From contig NC_012522.1 in NCBI RefSeq assembly GCF_000010805.1, positions 7,849,451 through 7,913,450 of the forward strand: 64,000 nt of DNA, written 5' to 3'. This DNA comes from Rhodococcus opacus B4 (GTDB lineage: Bacteria; Actinomycetota; Actinomycetes; Mycobacteriales; Mycobacteriaceae). This document shows positions 35,707 to 45,498 of this stretch, piece after piece (the first letter of the stretch is position 1; every line of letters begins with the position of its first letter). Below the pieces are notes generated by a model. It ran no database searches, had not been told where the DNA came from, and saw nothing but the letters and a program-made list of their open reading frames with translations. Both the position numbers and the translations under genes were made by a program.

Positions 35707-36933
35707 ATGACTTCTTCACGTTCCGCTCGGCTTGAGACGATCGCCGTTCATGGAGGTATGGATGGCCTGATCGAAGCAGGACTTCACGTTCCATCTATCG
35801 ACTTCTCGACGACAAACCCGCTGTCTGACATCGAAGGTGGCGGGGACTCCTATGAACATCTGACGGGCGGAGGCGCCCCGCGGGAGGGCCAGTCTTCCGT
35901 GTACCAGCGCTTGTGGAACCCCGGAATCGCGCGATTCGAAGAGTCGTTGGCAGCCTTGGAAGGAACAGACGGCGCGGTCTCCTTCTCCTCCGGCATGGCG
36001 GCATTGGCAGCAGCCATCATCGCCACTGTGTCGGCCGGAAAACCACATATTATTGGGCTGCGGCCGGCATACGGTGGAACTGACCATCTACTGTCGACCG
36101 GGCTGCTGGGCTCGAAGGTGACATGGACTGACATAGACGGTGTCGCCGCTGCTATCACGTCCGAGACTGGACTGATCGTCGCTGAGTCGCCAGCGAACCC
36201 CACACTCGAACTTATTGATATCTCCGCACTGGTGGCTGCAGCTAGAGACATCCCCATTCTGGTGGATAACACCTTCGCTACCCCTGTTCTTCAACGTCCT
36301 GCGGACCACGGGGCCGCAATGGTTCTCCATAGTGCAACGAAATATCTTGGTGGACACGGTGATGTAATGGGCGGTGTCATCGCTGCAACAGAGGAGTGGG
36401 TTGCTCGCCTCCGTCAAGTCCGGGTGATCACGGGAGCATTGCTGCATCCGATGGCAGGGTATCTCCTGCACCGTGGGCTAAGGACTCTTCCGGTCCGTAT
36501 CTATGCCCAGCAGGCTACGGCCCGCGAGATCGCATCTCGTGTTGTGGAACACCCTGCGCTGGCGAAGGTGATTTATCCGGGCTTGCCTGGACAAGACCCG
36601 ATGGGATTGCTCGGCCGTCAGATGGATGGTCCGGGCGCGATTGTCGCATTTGAACTCGCAGGGGGATACGAGGCGGCCGCGGCCTTTACTCACGCGTGCA
36701 AGCTACTCACCCATGCGGTATCACTCGGCGGTGTAGACACGCTGGTTCAGCATCCGGCGTCGTTGACGCATCGACCTGTCGAACCGAGCGCGCGCCCCGG
36801 CGCAGGCGTCGTCCGGATTTCAGTTGGTCTCGAACATGTCGAGGACCTCCTTGCCGATATCACGCAAGCCCTTGACGCCGCAAAAGGGGTCGTCACGAAG
36901 TCGATGACCGGCACTGATCTGTTATCAGTGTGA
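35707..36933 (+). CDS. Cys/Met-metabolism PLP enzyme, methionine gamma-lyase-like
   Basis: About 408 residues, normal for the family. The Schiff-base lysine is K212 in LHSATKYLGGHGDVMGG. Other marks are SSGMAALAAAI, VDNTFATPVLQRP and VSLGGVDTLVQHPASLTH. The Tyr-Gly segment reads RPAYGGTDHLL; P. putida methionine gamma-lyase has a cysteine two residues after that tyrosine, which is Gly here. The reaction may be gamma-elimination of methionine to 2-oxobutyrate, methanethiol and ammonia, or of cystathionine or homocysteine. The 2-oxoacid dehydrogenase downstream supports 2-oxobutyrate as product. I chose the ATG at 35707 because upstream codons overlap the operator. Confidence 0.85.
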   Translation: MTSSRSARLETIAVHGGMDGLIEAGLHVPSIDFSTTNPLSDIEGGGDSYEHLTGGGAPREGQSSVYQRLWNPGIARFEESLAALEGTDGAVSFSSGMAALAAAIIATVSAGKPHIIGLRPAYGGTDHLLSTGLLGSKVTWTDIDGVAAAITSETGLIVAESPANPTLELIDISALVAAARDIPILVDNTFATPVLQRPADHGAAMVLHSATKYLGGHGDVMGGVIAATEEWVARLRQVRVITGALLHPMAGYLLHRGLRTLPVRIYAQQATAREIASRVVEHPALAKVIYPGLPGQDPMGLLGRQMDGPGAIVAFELAGGYEAAAAFTHACKLLTHAVSLGGVDTLVQHPASLTHRPVEPSARPGAGVVRISVGLEHVEDLLADITQALDAAKGVVTKSMTGTDLLSV

Positions 36934-37449
36934 GCGCGATCCAAATGGTGACGTGGCGGACTCGTTTGATTCGGTCGAATCGATTGTCATTTTACTTGCG
37001 CCACGAATGTGTTTCTCCCGGCCTCTAGAGCGAAGTCACTGATGGCGGGATGAGGTTGGTGCGGGGATTACCCGCGGCGTTATATTCGGCTCGTACTCTC
37101 GGATACAAGCTGATCCAGTGGTCGTACGAGAGGTTTGTCGCATCACGATCTGATCGATCGGACGAAGCCGGAACACCCACTAGGTCTTGGGTTATCGGTA
37201 CACCCGTAGATCCTGGTCAGGGCAATCGGGCAGTCTCTTGAACTGATGCTGACCCGGCTAGGTCAGGAAATGCCCTGCGGCAGATTGATCATCGTCTACG
37301 CACCCACGAATACAGTCGGCGGCTGTGAGCCAGGTTGACCGCAGCACCCTTACGCCTGCTGGACGGCATGTGGCACCAATCACTATGTCGACGTCCAGTC
37401 CGAGGCCAGCTATCACTGAACTCGAGCACGATTTCACAAGGAGAGTCTG
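36934..37449. other. Long gap between PLP enzyme and E1 genes
   Basis: About 500 bp without a recognised gene; a 63-codon frame at 37050 has no family. The stretch ends in AGGAGAG before the E1 start. A separate promoter or a regulated leader is likely, but I see no known riboswitch core. Confidence 0.4.
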
Positions 37450-39801
37450 ATGAACAACGCACTGGTGGTCGAGCACAGGACTAAAGGGTCTGTCCTTTCC
37501 TCCGGCGGGTCGATCGAGAGGGATACCCTCCGCGAGATCGAGCAGCGTGTGTTGTGGCTGTCGACGGCGATGATTCACCACGCCAACCGGGTTCGCCCGA
37601 ATCCGACGGGGCTCAAGGTCGGTGGTCATCAGGCGTCGTGCGCGTCGATGGTGTCGATCATGACGTCGCTGTGGTTCGAGCAACTCCGGCACGGTGACCG
37701 GGTGTCGGTCAAACCGCACGCCTCTCCGGTGCTGCACGGCATCAACTACCTGCTCGGGGAGCTGGACGAGAAGTATCTGACGACGTTGCGGGAGTTCGGT
37801 GGCCTGCAGTCCTACCCCAGCCGGTCGAAAGACCCTGACCCGGTGGACTACTCGACCGGATCGGTCGGGATCGGGGCGACCGCCCCGATCTGGGGTGCCA
37901 TCGCCCGCCGCTTCGTCGACACCCACATCGGCGGCGCCGGCACCGGCCGGCAGTACTCGCTCGTCGGGGACGCCGAGCTGGACGAGGGTGCGGTGTGGGA
38001 GGCGATCCTCGATCACTCCGTCGCCGAACTCGGCGAAATCGTGTGGATCGTCGACCTGAACCGGCAGTCCCTGGACCGGGTGGTCCCCAACATCGCCGCC
38101 GGCCGCCTCGAAGCGATGTTTTCCGCCGCCGGGTGGCAGGTGCTGACCGTGAAGTTCGGGACCCTGCTCGAGTCGCTGTTCACCCGGACCGGTGGGCCGG
38201 CGCTGCGGACCCGGATCCTGGACATGCCCAACCCCGAATACCAGCGGCTGCTGCGCTGTGACGCCGCGCAGGTCCGGGACCGGTTGCCCGGCGACGGCCC
38301 CGACGCCGCGGCGATCGCGTCGCTGATCGCCGAGCTGGACGACGAGACCCTGCTCCGGGCGATCCGCAACCTCGGTGGCCACGACCTCGACGCCCTGCGC
38401 GCCGCCTACGGGCAGATCGACGACACCCGCCCGACGGTGATCATCGCCTACACCATCAAGGGCCGCGGCCTGCCCACCCAGGGGCATCCGCAGAATCATT
38501 CGTCGTTGCTGACGGTGGAGCAGTACGAGCAGCTGGCCGCGGAGTTGGGCATGGACCCCGAGGACCCGTGGGCCCGGTTCGAGGCCGACAGTGCGGCGGG
38601 CCGGGTGTGTGCGGCGACCGCGGACAGGTTGCGGCGGGAGAAGGTCGAATTCGGCACCCCGCCCGCGGTGCCGGCCGACATCGGTCGCACCCCGTCGGGG
38701 ACGTCCACCACCCAGGCCGCCCTGGGTCGGGCACTGCTCGACCTGTCCCGCCAGGCCCCCGAGGCGGCGAAGCGAGTGGTGACGGTCAGCCCCGACGTCT
38801 CCTCGACCACCAACCTGGCCGGCTGGCTGAACAAGGTGGGGGTGTGGTCGCCGAACGAGCGCCGCAACTGGTTCGACGACGACGCCGAGACGATCATGCA
38901 CTGGCGGGAAAAGCCCACCGGGCAGCACATGGAACTCGGCATCGCCGAAACCAACCTGGTCGGGTTGATGGGTGAACTCGGCGCCACCTGGAGCCGGTGG
39001 GGGCAACCGCTGTTCCCGATCGGGGTGATGTACGACCCGTTCGTCGAACGGGCGCTGGAACCCTGGTCGTACGGCATCTACGCGGGCGGGCAGTCGATCC
39101 TGGTCGGCACCCCCTCCGGGGTCACGCTGGCCGCCGAGGGCGGTGCGCATCAGTCGATCAAGACCCCGTCGATCGGCCTCGAGCAACCCGGGTGCGTCAG
39201 CTACGAACCCGCGTTCGCGATCGACGTCGAGTGGACGCTGCTGGACAGCATCTCCCGGCTGGGCCGGCCGGACGGGTCGTCGTCGTATCTGCGGCTGTCG
39301 ACCCGCCCGGTCGATCAGACTTTGGCCGCGGTCCCCACCGATCCGGCGGCCCGCGAGCGTCGCCGCCGTCAGGTGGTCGCCGGCGCGTACATCCTCCGCC
39401 GCACCGACACCCCGGCGGTCACGCTGGTCGGCATGGGCGCGGTGATCACCGAAACCCTCACCGCCGCGGACCGGTTGGCCGAGCAGGGCATCGCCGCGGA
39501 CGTCGTGTGTGTCACCAGCCCCGGCCTGTTGTTCGAGGCGGTGCAAGCCCGCCGGGGATTGGCCGACGGCCCGTCCTGGATCCTCGACCAGGTGTTCCCC
39601 GCCGACCGGGCGGCACCGATGGTGACCGTCCTCGACGGGCACCCGCACACCCTCGCATTCCTGACCGGCATCAACCACGTCCCCGGGGCCGCGCTCGGCG
39701 TCAGCAAGTTCGGGCAGGTCGGCTCCCTCGACGACGTCTACCGCTACCACGGAATCGACACCGACAGCATCGTCCGCGCCGCCCTCAACCTCGTCGACTG
39801 A
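37450..39801 (+). CDS. mdeB: Homodimeric 2-oxoacid dehydrogenase E1 (AceE/MdeB type)
   Basis: The 783-residue protein is a transketolase-fold E1. It has SGGHQASCASMVSIMTS-like features (VGGHQASCASMVSIMTSLWF), the thiamine-diphosphate motif from GDAELDEG to DLNRQSLD, and the second domain with GQHMELGIAETNLVGLMGEL and TPSGVTLAAEGGAHQSIKTP. It is about 100 residues shorter than enteric AceE. In P. putida the AceE homologue next to methionine gamma-lyase is MdeB, which decarboxylates 2-oxobutyrate. Here the E2 follows 16 bp downstream, so E1 and E2 form one complex, probably making propionyl-CoA. Pyruvate is the alternative substrate. Confidence 0.87.
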   Translation: MNNALVVEHRTKGSVLSSGGSIERDTLREIEQRVLWLSTAMIHHANRVRPNPTGLKVGGHQASCASMVSIMTSLWFEQLRHGDRVSVKPHASPVLHGINYLLGELDEKYLTTLREFGGLQSYPSRSKDPDPVDYSTGSVGIGATAPIWGAIARRFVDTHIGGAGTGRQYSLVGDAELDEGAVWEAILDHSVAELGEIVWIVDLNRQSLDRVVPNIAAGRLEAMFSAAGWQVLTVKFGTLLESLFTRTGGPALRTRILDMPNPEYQRLLRCDAAQVRDRLPGDGPDAAAIASLIAELDDETLLRAIRNLGGHDLDALRAAYGQIDDTRPTVIIAYTIKGRGLPTQGHPQNHSSLLTVEQYEQLAAELGMDPEDPWARFEADSAAGRVCAATADRLRREKVEFGTPPAVPADIGRTPSGTSTTQAALGRALLDLSRQAPEAAKRVVTVSPDVSSTTNLAGWLNKVGVWSPNERRNWFDDDAETIMHWREKPTGQHMELGIAETNLVGLMGELGATWSRWGQPLFPIGVMYDPFVERALEPWSYGIYAGGQSILVGTPSGVTLAAEGGAHQSIKTPSIGLEQPGCVSYEPAFAIDVEWTLLDSISRLGRPDGSSSYLRLSTRPVDQTLAAVPTDPAARERRRRQVVAGAYILRRTDTPAVTLVGMGAVITETLTAADRLAEQGIAADVVCVTSPGLLFEAVQARRGLADGPSWILDQVFPADRAAPMVTVLDGHPHTLAFLTGINHVPGAALGVSKFGQVGSLDDVYRYHGIDTDSIVRAALNLVD

Positions 39802-39817
39802 CCCCGAAAGACTTAAC

Positions 39818-40897
39818 ATGACCACAACCCACAACGGCGCCACGATGGTATTGCCGTCACTCGGCGAGAATGTCACCGAGGCGACCATCACCCGCTGGCT
39901 CAAAGCCCCCGGTGACCGCATCGAGCACGATGAACCGTTGCTCGAGGTGGCCACCGACAAAGTCGACACCGAGATTCCGTCCCCCGCCGCCGGCATTCTT
40001 CTCGAGATCGTCGCGCAGGAAGACGCGCTCGTCGAGGTTGGTGCGGTGGTGGCTGTGCTCGGTGCGGAGGAAGGCGCCGCCGCGGCCACACCGGCTCCGG
40101 CCCCCGTGGCCACGCCGACCCCGGCACTGGACCCCGTCCCGACGCCGGGTCCTTCATCGACCGTTGCGCCGACAGCCGGTGGCGACCGGGTGGAGAAGCT
40201 GCCCCGGATTCGCCGCACCATCGCCAGGCGGATGGTCGAATCCCTCCAGACGTCAGCGCAATTGACCACCGTCGTCGAGGTCGACGTCACCGCCATCGCG
40301 CGGCTGCGGGCACAGGAGAAAGACAGCTTCCATCGCCGCACCGGGGTGAAGCTATCGTTCCTGCCGTTCTTCGTCGTCGCCGCCGTCGAGGCGCTCGACG
40401 AGCACCCGGTGATCAACTCCTCGCTCGATGCCGACTGCACTGAGGTGACCTACCACTCGGCGGTGCACCTCGGGATGGCCGTCGACAGCGACAGAGGTTT
40501 GATGGTGCCCGTCATCCGCGATGCAGGTGCGCTGCGGATCCCCGACCTCGCCCGGCGGATCGCCGACTCCGCAGACAGTGTGCGTAACAATACGATCCGC
40601 CCCGATGACCTGTCCGGCGGCACGTTCACCATCACCAACACCGGCAGCCGCGGGGCACTGTTCGACACCCCGATCATCAACCAACCCCAATCCGCCATCC
40701 TGGGAATCGGAGCCGTCGTCGAACGCCTCGTCCCCACCCGCGGCGACGGCGGATCACTCCAGATCGAAGTCCGGTCGATGGCGTACCTCTCACTCTCCTA
40801 CGACCACCGCATCGTCGACGGCGCCGACGCCGCCCGCTACCTCGGGGCAGTGAAGACACGTTTGGAAGCAGGCTTTGCCGGCAAGGACATTGCATGA
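39818..40897 (+). CDS. Short E2 acyltransferase of a 2-oxoacid dehydrogenase complex
   Basis: The 359-residue protein has one lipoyl domain (about 1-78) with the lysine in VATDKVDTEIPSPAAG. An Ala-Pro linker (about 85-115) leads directly to the catalytic domain, with LPRIRRTIARRMVESLQTSA and the active-site YDHRIVDGADAARYLG near the C-terminus. The peripheral E1/E3-binding domain normally between linker and catalytic domain is not seen. It would move the acyl group from lipoate to CoA. How it binds its partner subunits without that domain is unclear. Its stop overlaps the next ATG. Confidence 0.88.
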   Translation: MTTTHNGATMVLPSLGENVTEATITRWLKAPGDRIEHDEPLLEVATDKVDTEIPSPAAGILLEIVAQEDALVEVGAVVAVLGAEEGAAAATPAPAPVATPTPALDPVPTPGPSSTVAPTAGGDRVEKLPRIRRTIARRMVESLQTSAQLTTVVEVDVTAIARLRAQEKDSFHRRTGVKLSFLPFFVVAAVEALDEHPVINSSLDADCTEVTYHSAVHLGMAVDSDRGLMVPVIRDAGALRIPDLARRIADSADSVRNNTIRPDDLSGGTFTITNTGSRGALFDTPIINQPQSAILGIGAVVERLVPTRGDGGSLQIEVRSMAYLSLSYDHRIVDGADAARYLGAVKTRLEAGFAGKDIA

Positions 40898-41190
40898 TCG
40901 ACCGGCGAGCATCAGGCTATCTAAAGCCTCTCACGGAGGATCAGCAGGCGATGTTGGGGTACGTGATCGCCTGGGCTCCGTTCGGAGGAGGAGACGAGGA
41001 GATCCTGCCTCAATTTGGGATCACCCCCGACAATTTCTACCTGCGTCTCGCGCGCATTCTCGAGTCCCGGTCGTGCGGGGGAATCGATTTCGCGACTCGA
41101 AACAGGCTTCGTGAGTTCTGTGCGGGAAAGCTGAGTAGCTTTCCCCCCAACCCCGATCGCGCGTCGTCGATTGACGTGCGGGTCGATTGA
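40894..41190 (+). CDS. Small DUF3263-like protein
   Basis: The 98-residue protein starts within the E2 stop (ATGA), so it is coupled to the complex genes. The segment LGYVIAWAPFGGGDEEILPQ followed by FGITPDNFYLRLARILES matches the helix pair of DUF3263, and resembles FAEVWGPYGGPPTEEVFVRF in the protein at 2087-2452. A small DNA-binding or adaptor role is possible. Function unknown. Confidence 0.65.
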   Translation: MIDRRASGYLKPLTEDQQAMLGYVIAWAPFGGGDEEILPQFGITPDNFYLRLARILESRSCGGIDFATRNRLREFCAGKLSSFPPNPDRASSIDVRVD

Positions 41191-41259
41191 ATACACGTTG
41201 AGACCAAGATTCCTAGGCGGGAAGTGCTCTCCTGCCCATTAGTGCGAGGACGACATGCC

Positions 41260-43104
41260 GTGAGTGTAGAGACAGTCAGTAGCCAGTCGGAGCAACGACG
41301 CCTGGCACTGCTATCGAGTGATTCAGTGCAAGTCACCGCGGCATTACAACCTCGCCGGGTGCGTTCCCCGGAGAGTATGACTGGCGCCCAGGCTGTCGTC
41401 CGTGCGCTTGAGGAACTCGACGTCGAGTGTGTGTTCGGGATGCCTGGGGGCGCGATATTGCCCGTGTACGACCCCCTGTACGAGTCAACGCGTGTGCGTC
41501 ACGTCCTCGTGCGGCACGAACAGGGCGCCGGCCATGCCGCCACGGGCTACGCGCAGGCCACAGGCAGAGTCGGCGTGTGCATGGCCACTTCCGGGCCTGG
41601 GGCAACGAACCTGATCACTCCCCTGGCAGATGCGCAGATGGACTCCGTGCCCGTTGTTGCGATCACCGGCCAGGTCGGTCGCGGATTGATTGGAACAGAC
41701 GCATTCCAGGAAGTCGACATTTGCGGAGTGACGATGCCGATCACAAAGCACAATTTCCTCGTGACGTCCGTCGATGACATCCCCCGGATCCTCGCTGAAG
41801 CATTCCATATCGCGTCATCGGGCCGGCCGGGCGCAGTGCTAGTCGACATCCCGAAGGACATCCTGCAGGCAACTACAGCATTCTCGTGGCAGCAAGAGGT
41901 CGCACTACCCGGATATCGAAAGGTCCCGAAGCCTCACACAAAGCAACTAGGAGCAGCCACGAATCTGATTGTCGAGGCAGTCGCGCCCGTTCTTTACGTA
42001 GGCGGTGGAGTGATCAAGGCGGACGCCTCCGCCGAGTTGATGGAGCTTGCACAGCTAATCGGCATCCCGGTCGTCACTACCCTCATGGCACGCGGAGCGT
42101 TCCCCGATAGTCACGAACTTCACTACGGTATGCCCGGCATGCACGGGACGGTCGCTGCCGTAGCTGCGTTGCAGAAATGCGATCTGATCATCGCGCTCGG
42201 GGCGCGGTTTGATGACCGAGTTACCGGACGGATCGATTCGTTTGCACCGAACGCAAAGATCATCCATGTGGACATCGATCCCGCGGAGATCAGCAAGAAC
42301 CGCTATGCCGACGTACCTATCGTTGGCGACTGCAAGAGAGCAGTTTCCGCGCTGATCGAACTGGTAAAGAAGGATTCGCGCCCACTTGCTGATCTCGCCA
42401 ACTGGCGATCGTATCTTGACAATATTCGTGCGCGGTATCCTCTAAACTACAGCCGTCCCTCCGATGGGATGCTGTCACCGGAGTACGTCATCGAGGCGGT
42501 AGGACGTGCCGCGGGCACCGACGCCGTTTTCGTTTCGGGTGTCGGCCAACATCAGATGTGGGCGGCGCATTTCATCCAGTACGAGAATCCCCGAACCTGG
42601 GTCAATTCGGGAGGGCTCGGCACGATGGGCTTTGCGATCCCAGCTGCGTTGGGTGTGAAGATTGGGGCCCCAGAACGCGAGGTGTGGGCTATCGACGGTG
42701 ACGGCTGCTTCCAGATGACGTATCAGGAGCTAGCGACAGCAGCAATCGAGAGAGTTCCGGTCAAGATTGCCCTTATCAACAACGGAAAACTCGGTATGGT
42801 TCGGCAACTCCAAACCCTGTTCTATAAGGAGAAATACGCCAGCGTGGATCTGTCCGCGCACACTCAGCGGATACCGGACTTCGTCAAACTCGCTGAGGCA
42901 CACGGATGTGTAGCGTTGCGCTGCGAGCGTGAAGAGGACGTTGCCGATGTGGTCGCCCAAGCCCGGGCTATCAACGATCGGCCGGTTGTCATCGATTTTG
43001 TCGTTTCAGCCGAGAGCCTGGTATGGCCGATGGTGGCTGCTGGCACGAGCAACGACGAGATCATGGCCGCACGCAATGTGCGACCGTTCTTCGACGATGA
43101 ATAA
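41260..43104 (+). CDS. ilvB: Acetolactate/acetohydroxybutyrate synthase large subunit
   Basis: About 614 residues, closely resembling the mycobacterial IlvB sequence. It has the N-terminal FGMPGGAILPVYDPLYES, the catalytic glutamate in VRHEQGAGHAATGYAQATG, the FAD-domain GGGVIKADASAEL and the thiamine-diphosphate motif IDGDGCFQMTYQELATAAIE to INN. I chose the GTG at 41260 with GAGG 9 nt upstream; an upstream GTG at 41224 is possible. It joins pyruvate with pyruvate or 2-oxobutyrate. No regulatory ilvN subunit follows. Here it may use 2-oxobutyrate released by the PLP enzyme for isoleucine synthesis; this link is inference. Confidence 0.92.
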   Translation: MSVETVSSQSEQRRLALLSSDSVQVTAALQPRRVRSPESMTGAQAVVRALEELDVECVFGMPGGAILPVYDPLYESTRVRHVLVRHEQGAGHAATGYAQATGRVGVCMATSGPGATNLITPLADAQMDSVPVVAITGQVGRGLIGTDAFQEVDICGVTMPITKHNFLVTSVDDIPRILAEAFHIASSGRPGAVLVDIPKDILQATTAFSWQQEVALPGYRKVPKPHTKQLGAATNLIVEAVAPVLYVGGGVIKADASAELMELAQLIGIPVVTTLMARGAFPDSHELHYGMPGMHGTVAAVAALQKCDLIIALGARFDDRVTGRIDSFAPNAKIIHVDIDPAEISKNRYADVPIVGDCKRAVSALIELVKKDSRPLADLANWRSYLDNIRARYPLNYSRPSDGMLSPEYVIEAVGRAAGTDAVFVSGVGQHQMWAAHFIQYENPRTWVNSGGLGTMGFAIPAALGVKIGAPEREVWAIDGDGCFQMTYQELATAAIERVPVKIALINNGKLGMVRQLQTLFYKEKYASVDLSAHTQRIPDFVKLAEAHGCVALRCEREEDVADVVAQARAINDRPVVIDFVVSAESLVWPMVAAGTSNDEIMAARNVRPFFDDE

Positions 43105-43464
43105 CCTGGTCTTGCGGATACGTCGCCCGCATCGACCCGAACGACGTGAGGAGTCGAACCGGGAGCGCGACTGCTTTGTCGCCGGCTCGTTGTTTTCGGG
43201 AAGGTGTCCTTCTCGAGCAGCCAATCGAGAAACGATACGTTCGGCACTCTACCCAGATATGCGACTTGTGAGTTCGTGGCACTGTGAACAGTGCTCGGAC
43301 AGACCTGACCTGAACTCCGTGCGAGTTGCGAGCTTGAGTCTCGGCCGGGTCCAGATGAATTCTTTGCCGTTGAAGACGAGCTTGTGGAGTGCGGCTTTTG
43401 GTAGCACTCCGGCCTATGAGTAGACGAACACTGCCGTCTGGGAATGCCATGATCATGGGAATAG
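43105..43464. other. Intergenic stretch, nothing recognised
   Basis: The 360 bp between ilvB and the decayed oxidoreductase hold frames on both strands with basic, low-complexity translations and no family. It may be decayed continuation of the oxidoreductase gene. Confidence 0.35.
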
Positions 43465-45393
43465 CCGTGATATGCGCCGTCAGCTCCTGGTCATGGATGA
43501 GCATGGTCACCCCCTTGACCTGGGACAGCTCGGTCTAGGTTTCGACCAGTCGGTCGCGATGGCGCACGTCGACACCGCGCGGAAGGCGGAGATCCTCTTG
43601 TACCTCTTCGGAACTTCTGTGGTGATGACGATCCTGGCGACGCCTTCGGCGAGGAGTTCGGCGACGATCTCGGGAATTGCCATCTTGCCGACTGCCTGTT
43701 GGCCGCTGGTCATCGCAACCGCGCCGTTGTGGAGCAACTTATAGGTGACGTTCGAGCCGGCCGCGACGCAGGCGCGAACGGCGAGAGATCCGGAGTGATG
43801 GTAGGTGCCGTCGCCGAGGTTCTGGAGCATGTGATCATGGGAAACGAAGGGAGCCAATTCGATCCACGCCGCGCCCTCACCGCCCATCTGGGTCAGGCCC
43901 ACGATGTTGCCGACCCGGTCCTCGTCCATAAATGTCGCGAGACTCTAGCAACCGATCCCGGCACCGACGAGCGAGCTATCCGGTGTCTCGGTCGAGCGAT
44001 TGTGCGGGCATCCGGAGCAGAAGTAGGGCGTGCGGTCCGCCAACGGCAGGAGGTTGATCCTAGGTCGCCTGGACCCGCGGGGATCAAGCCAGACGCGCGC
44101 GGAGGGGACATCAGGTGCTCGAGGATCCGTGGGCCGACGGCCTTGGCCATGACCGTGGGGAGACGTCGGCATTCGACCGGAACAGGACGTCTCCGTCCGG
44201 CGGCCGCCGGCCGAGGACCACCGGGGCGTTCGTTGCGCCGTACAACAGGTCCTTGATTCCGAGCTCGATGAAGGCGCGCTTCTCCTCGACGAGCTCATCG
44301 AGGCCAGCGGCGAACTCGTGGATGACTTCGGTTCGAGCGGCGAGACCATACCGAGTTTCAGCAGGCGCACCCCGGACGAGGCCAGTGTTTCCTCGGTGAT
44401 GCCGAGCATGGTCAGTGCCTGTCGAATATCCAGGTAGGTCGCTCCGGCCGCCACGATTCCGACCCCGGGCGAAGGATCGCCGACGACCTTGTTGAGTTCA
44501 TTGGCGTGGGCATAGCGACGGGCCAGCTCGACGCGCGTCGTCACGAGCGTCTTTTCCAGGTCGGAGAGGGTGGGTTGCATGAAGTTGGCCGAGACTATGT
44601 GCGAAGGATCTTCGCCGTCGATTGTCCGGTCGAGGAATGCTGGATTGACACTGCCGGAGCGAACGGTGGCTGTGCTGGCGCCGTCCGCGACATTCGTCGC
44701 CACCTTCAGCCCTGTCCACAGCCCGCATACCGTGACAACGCGATTCCGTGAAGACCCAAGTCGAGAATATCTTGCGCATCGGCCGGCGAGAGTACGGTCA
44801 TCCCTATCTCGGCCATCGCCATTTCCGACGAACTGGGCACGGTGGAGAACTTGGCGATCGAGTCGTCGTCGACGAGAACCAGTACGCCCTCGTGTGCGGC
44901 GGAGCCGCCGCGATTGGCGTGCCGCAGGGCATCGGTGGCAGTCCAGGCCTGGAGCCTTGCCGTACCAGATCCCGACGACGCCATCGTAGGGCATGCCTTC
45001 CATTGTCGAGGCCAGCTGGGAGCCCTATACGGCGGTGGCACCGAGTTCCTCGTTGACACTCGGCTTGAACACAATGTTGTGCTCATCGAGTAGCTTTCGC
45101 TGCCGGGTGAGCTCGCGGTCGTACCCGGCCAACGGCGAACCCTCACAGCCCGAGATGAATGTTGCCGTGTTCGGCCCGTTTCGGCGATCCAGTCGGCATT
45201 GTTCCATGGGGATCCGGACCAGTGCCTGCAGCCCGGACAGGAGTACCGCTCCGTCAACAAGCTGGTATCTGTCTTCGAGCCGGACGGCCCGGCCACCTGT
45301 AGAAGTCACACGCACTCCAGAGGGACACGTCACTGGGTCGACGCCGTTTGACCCCGCCGACCCAGATGCAAGATTGTTGTAAGTAGGCACCAA
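43465..45393 (-). pseudogene. Indolepyruvate ferredoxin oxidoreductase, decayed
   Basis: Several minus-strand frames reconstruct the N-terminal half of a large fused indolepyruvate ferredoxin oxidoreductase. First comes YQLVDGAVLLSGLQALVRIP and the segment ending FISGCEGSPLAGYDRELTRQ. Then, after shifts, MPYDGVVGIWYGKAPGLDCH, LVLVDDDSIAKFSTVPSSSE, ANELNKVVGDPSPGVGIVAA, FVSHDHMLQNLGDGTYHHSG and GVTMLIHDQE. A TAG interrupts the segment before GVTMLIHDQE, and the ferredoxin-coupled C-terminal part is missing. It once oxidised arylpyruvates. The PucR gene is divergent from it and may have been its regulator. Confidence 0.85.
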
Positions 45394-45498
45394 TTATGGT
45401 GTCGGTCAGCGGGTTTTGTCTTCGGTGGTAAGCGCAAGATCTGACTGAGACTGGGTACTCTTCTCAGTGATAACTACAAACTAAGGCAGGGATTCCTC

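Noticed and set aside
36934..37449. Possible S-adenosylmethionine riboswitch before the E1 gene
   Set aside because: Context made it attractive, but I could not find the conserved core of any SAM riboswitch class.
37258..40440. Minus-strand open frame of over 1000 codons
   Set aside because: It is antisense to the E1 and E2 genes, has a low-complexity Arg/Gly/Asp-rich translation with no family, and arises from third-position GC bias.
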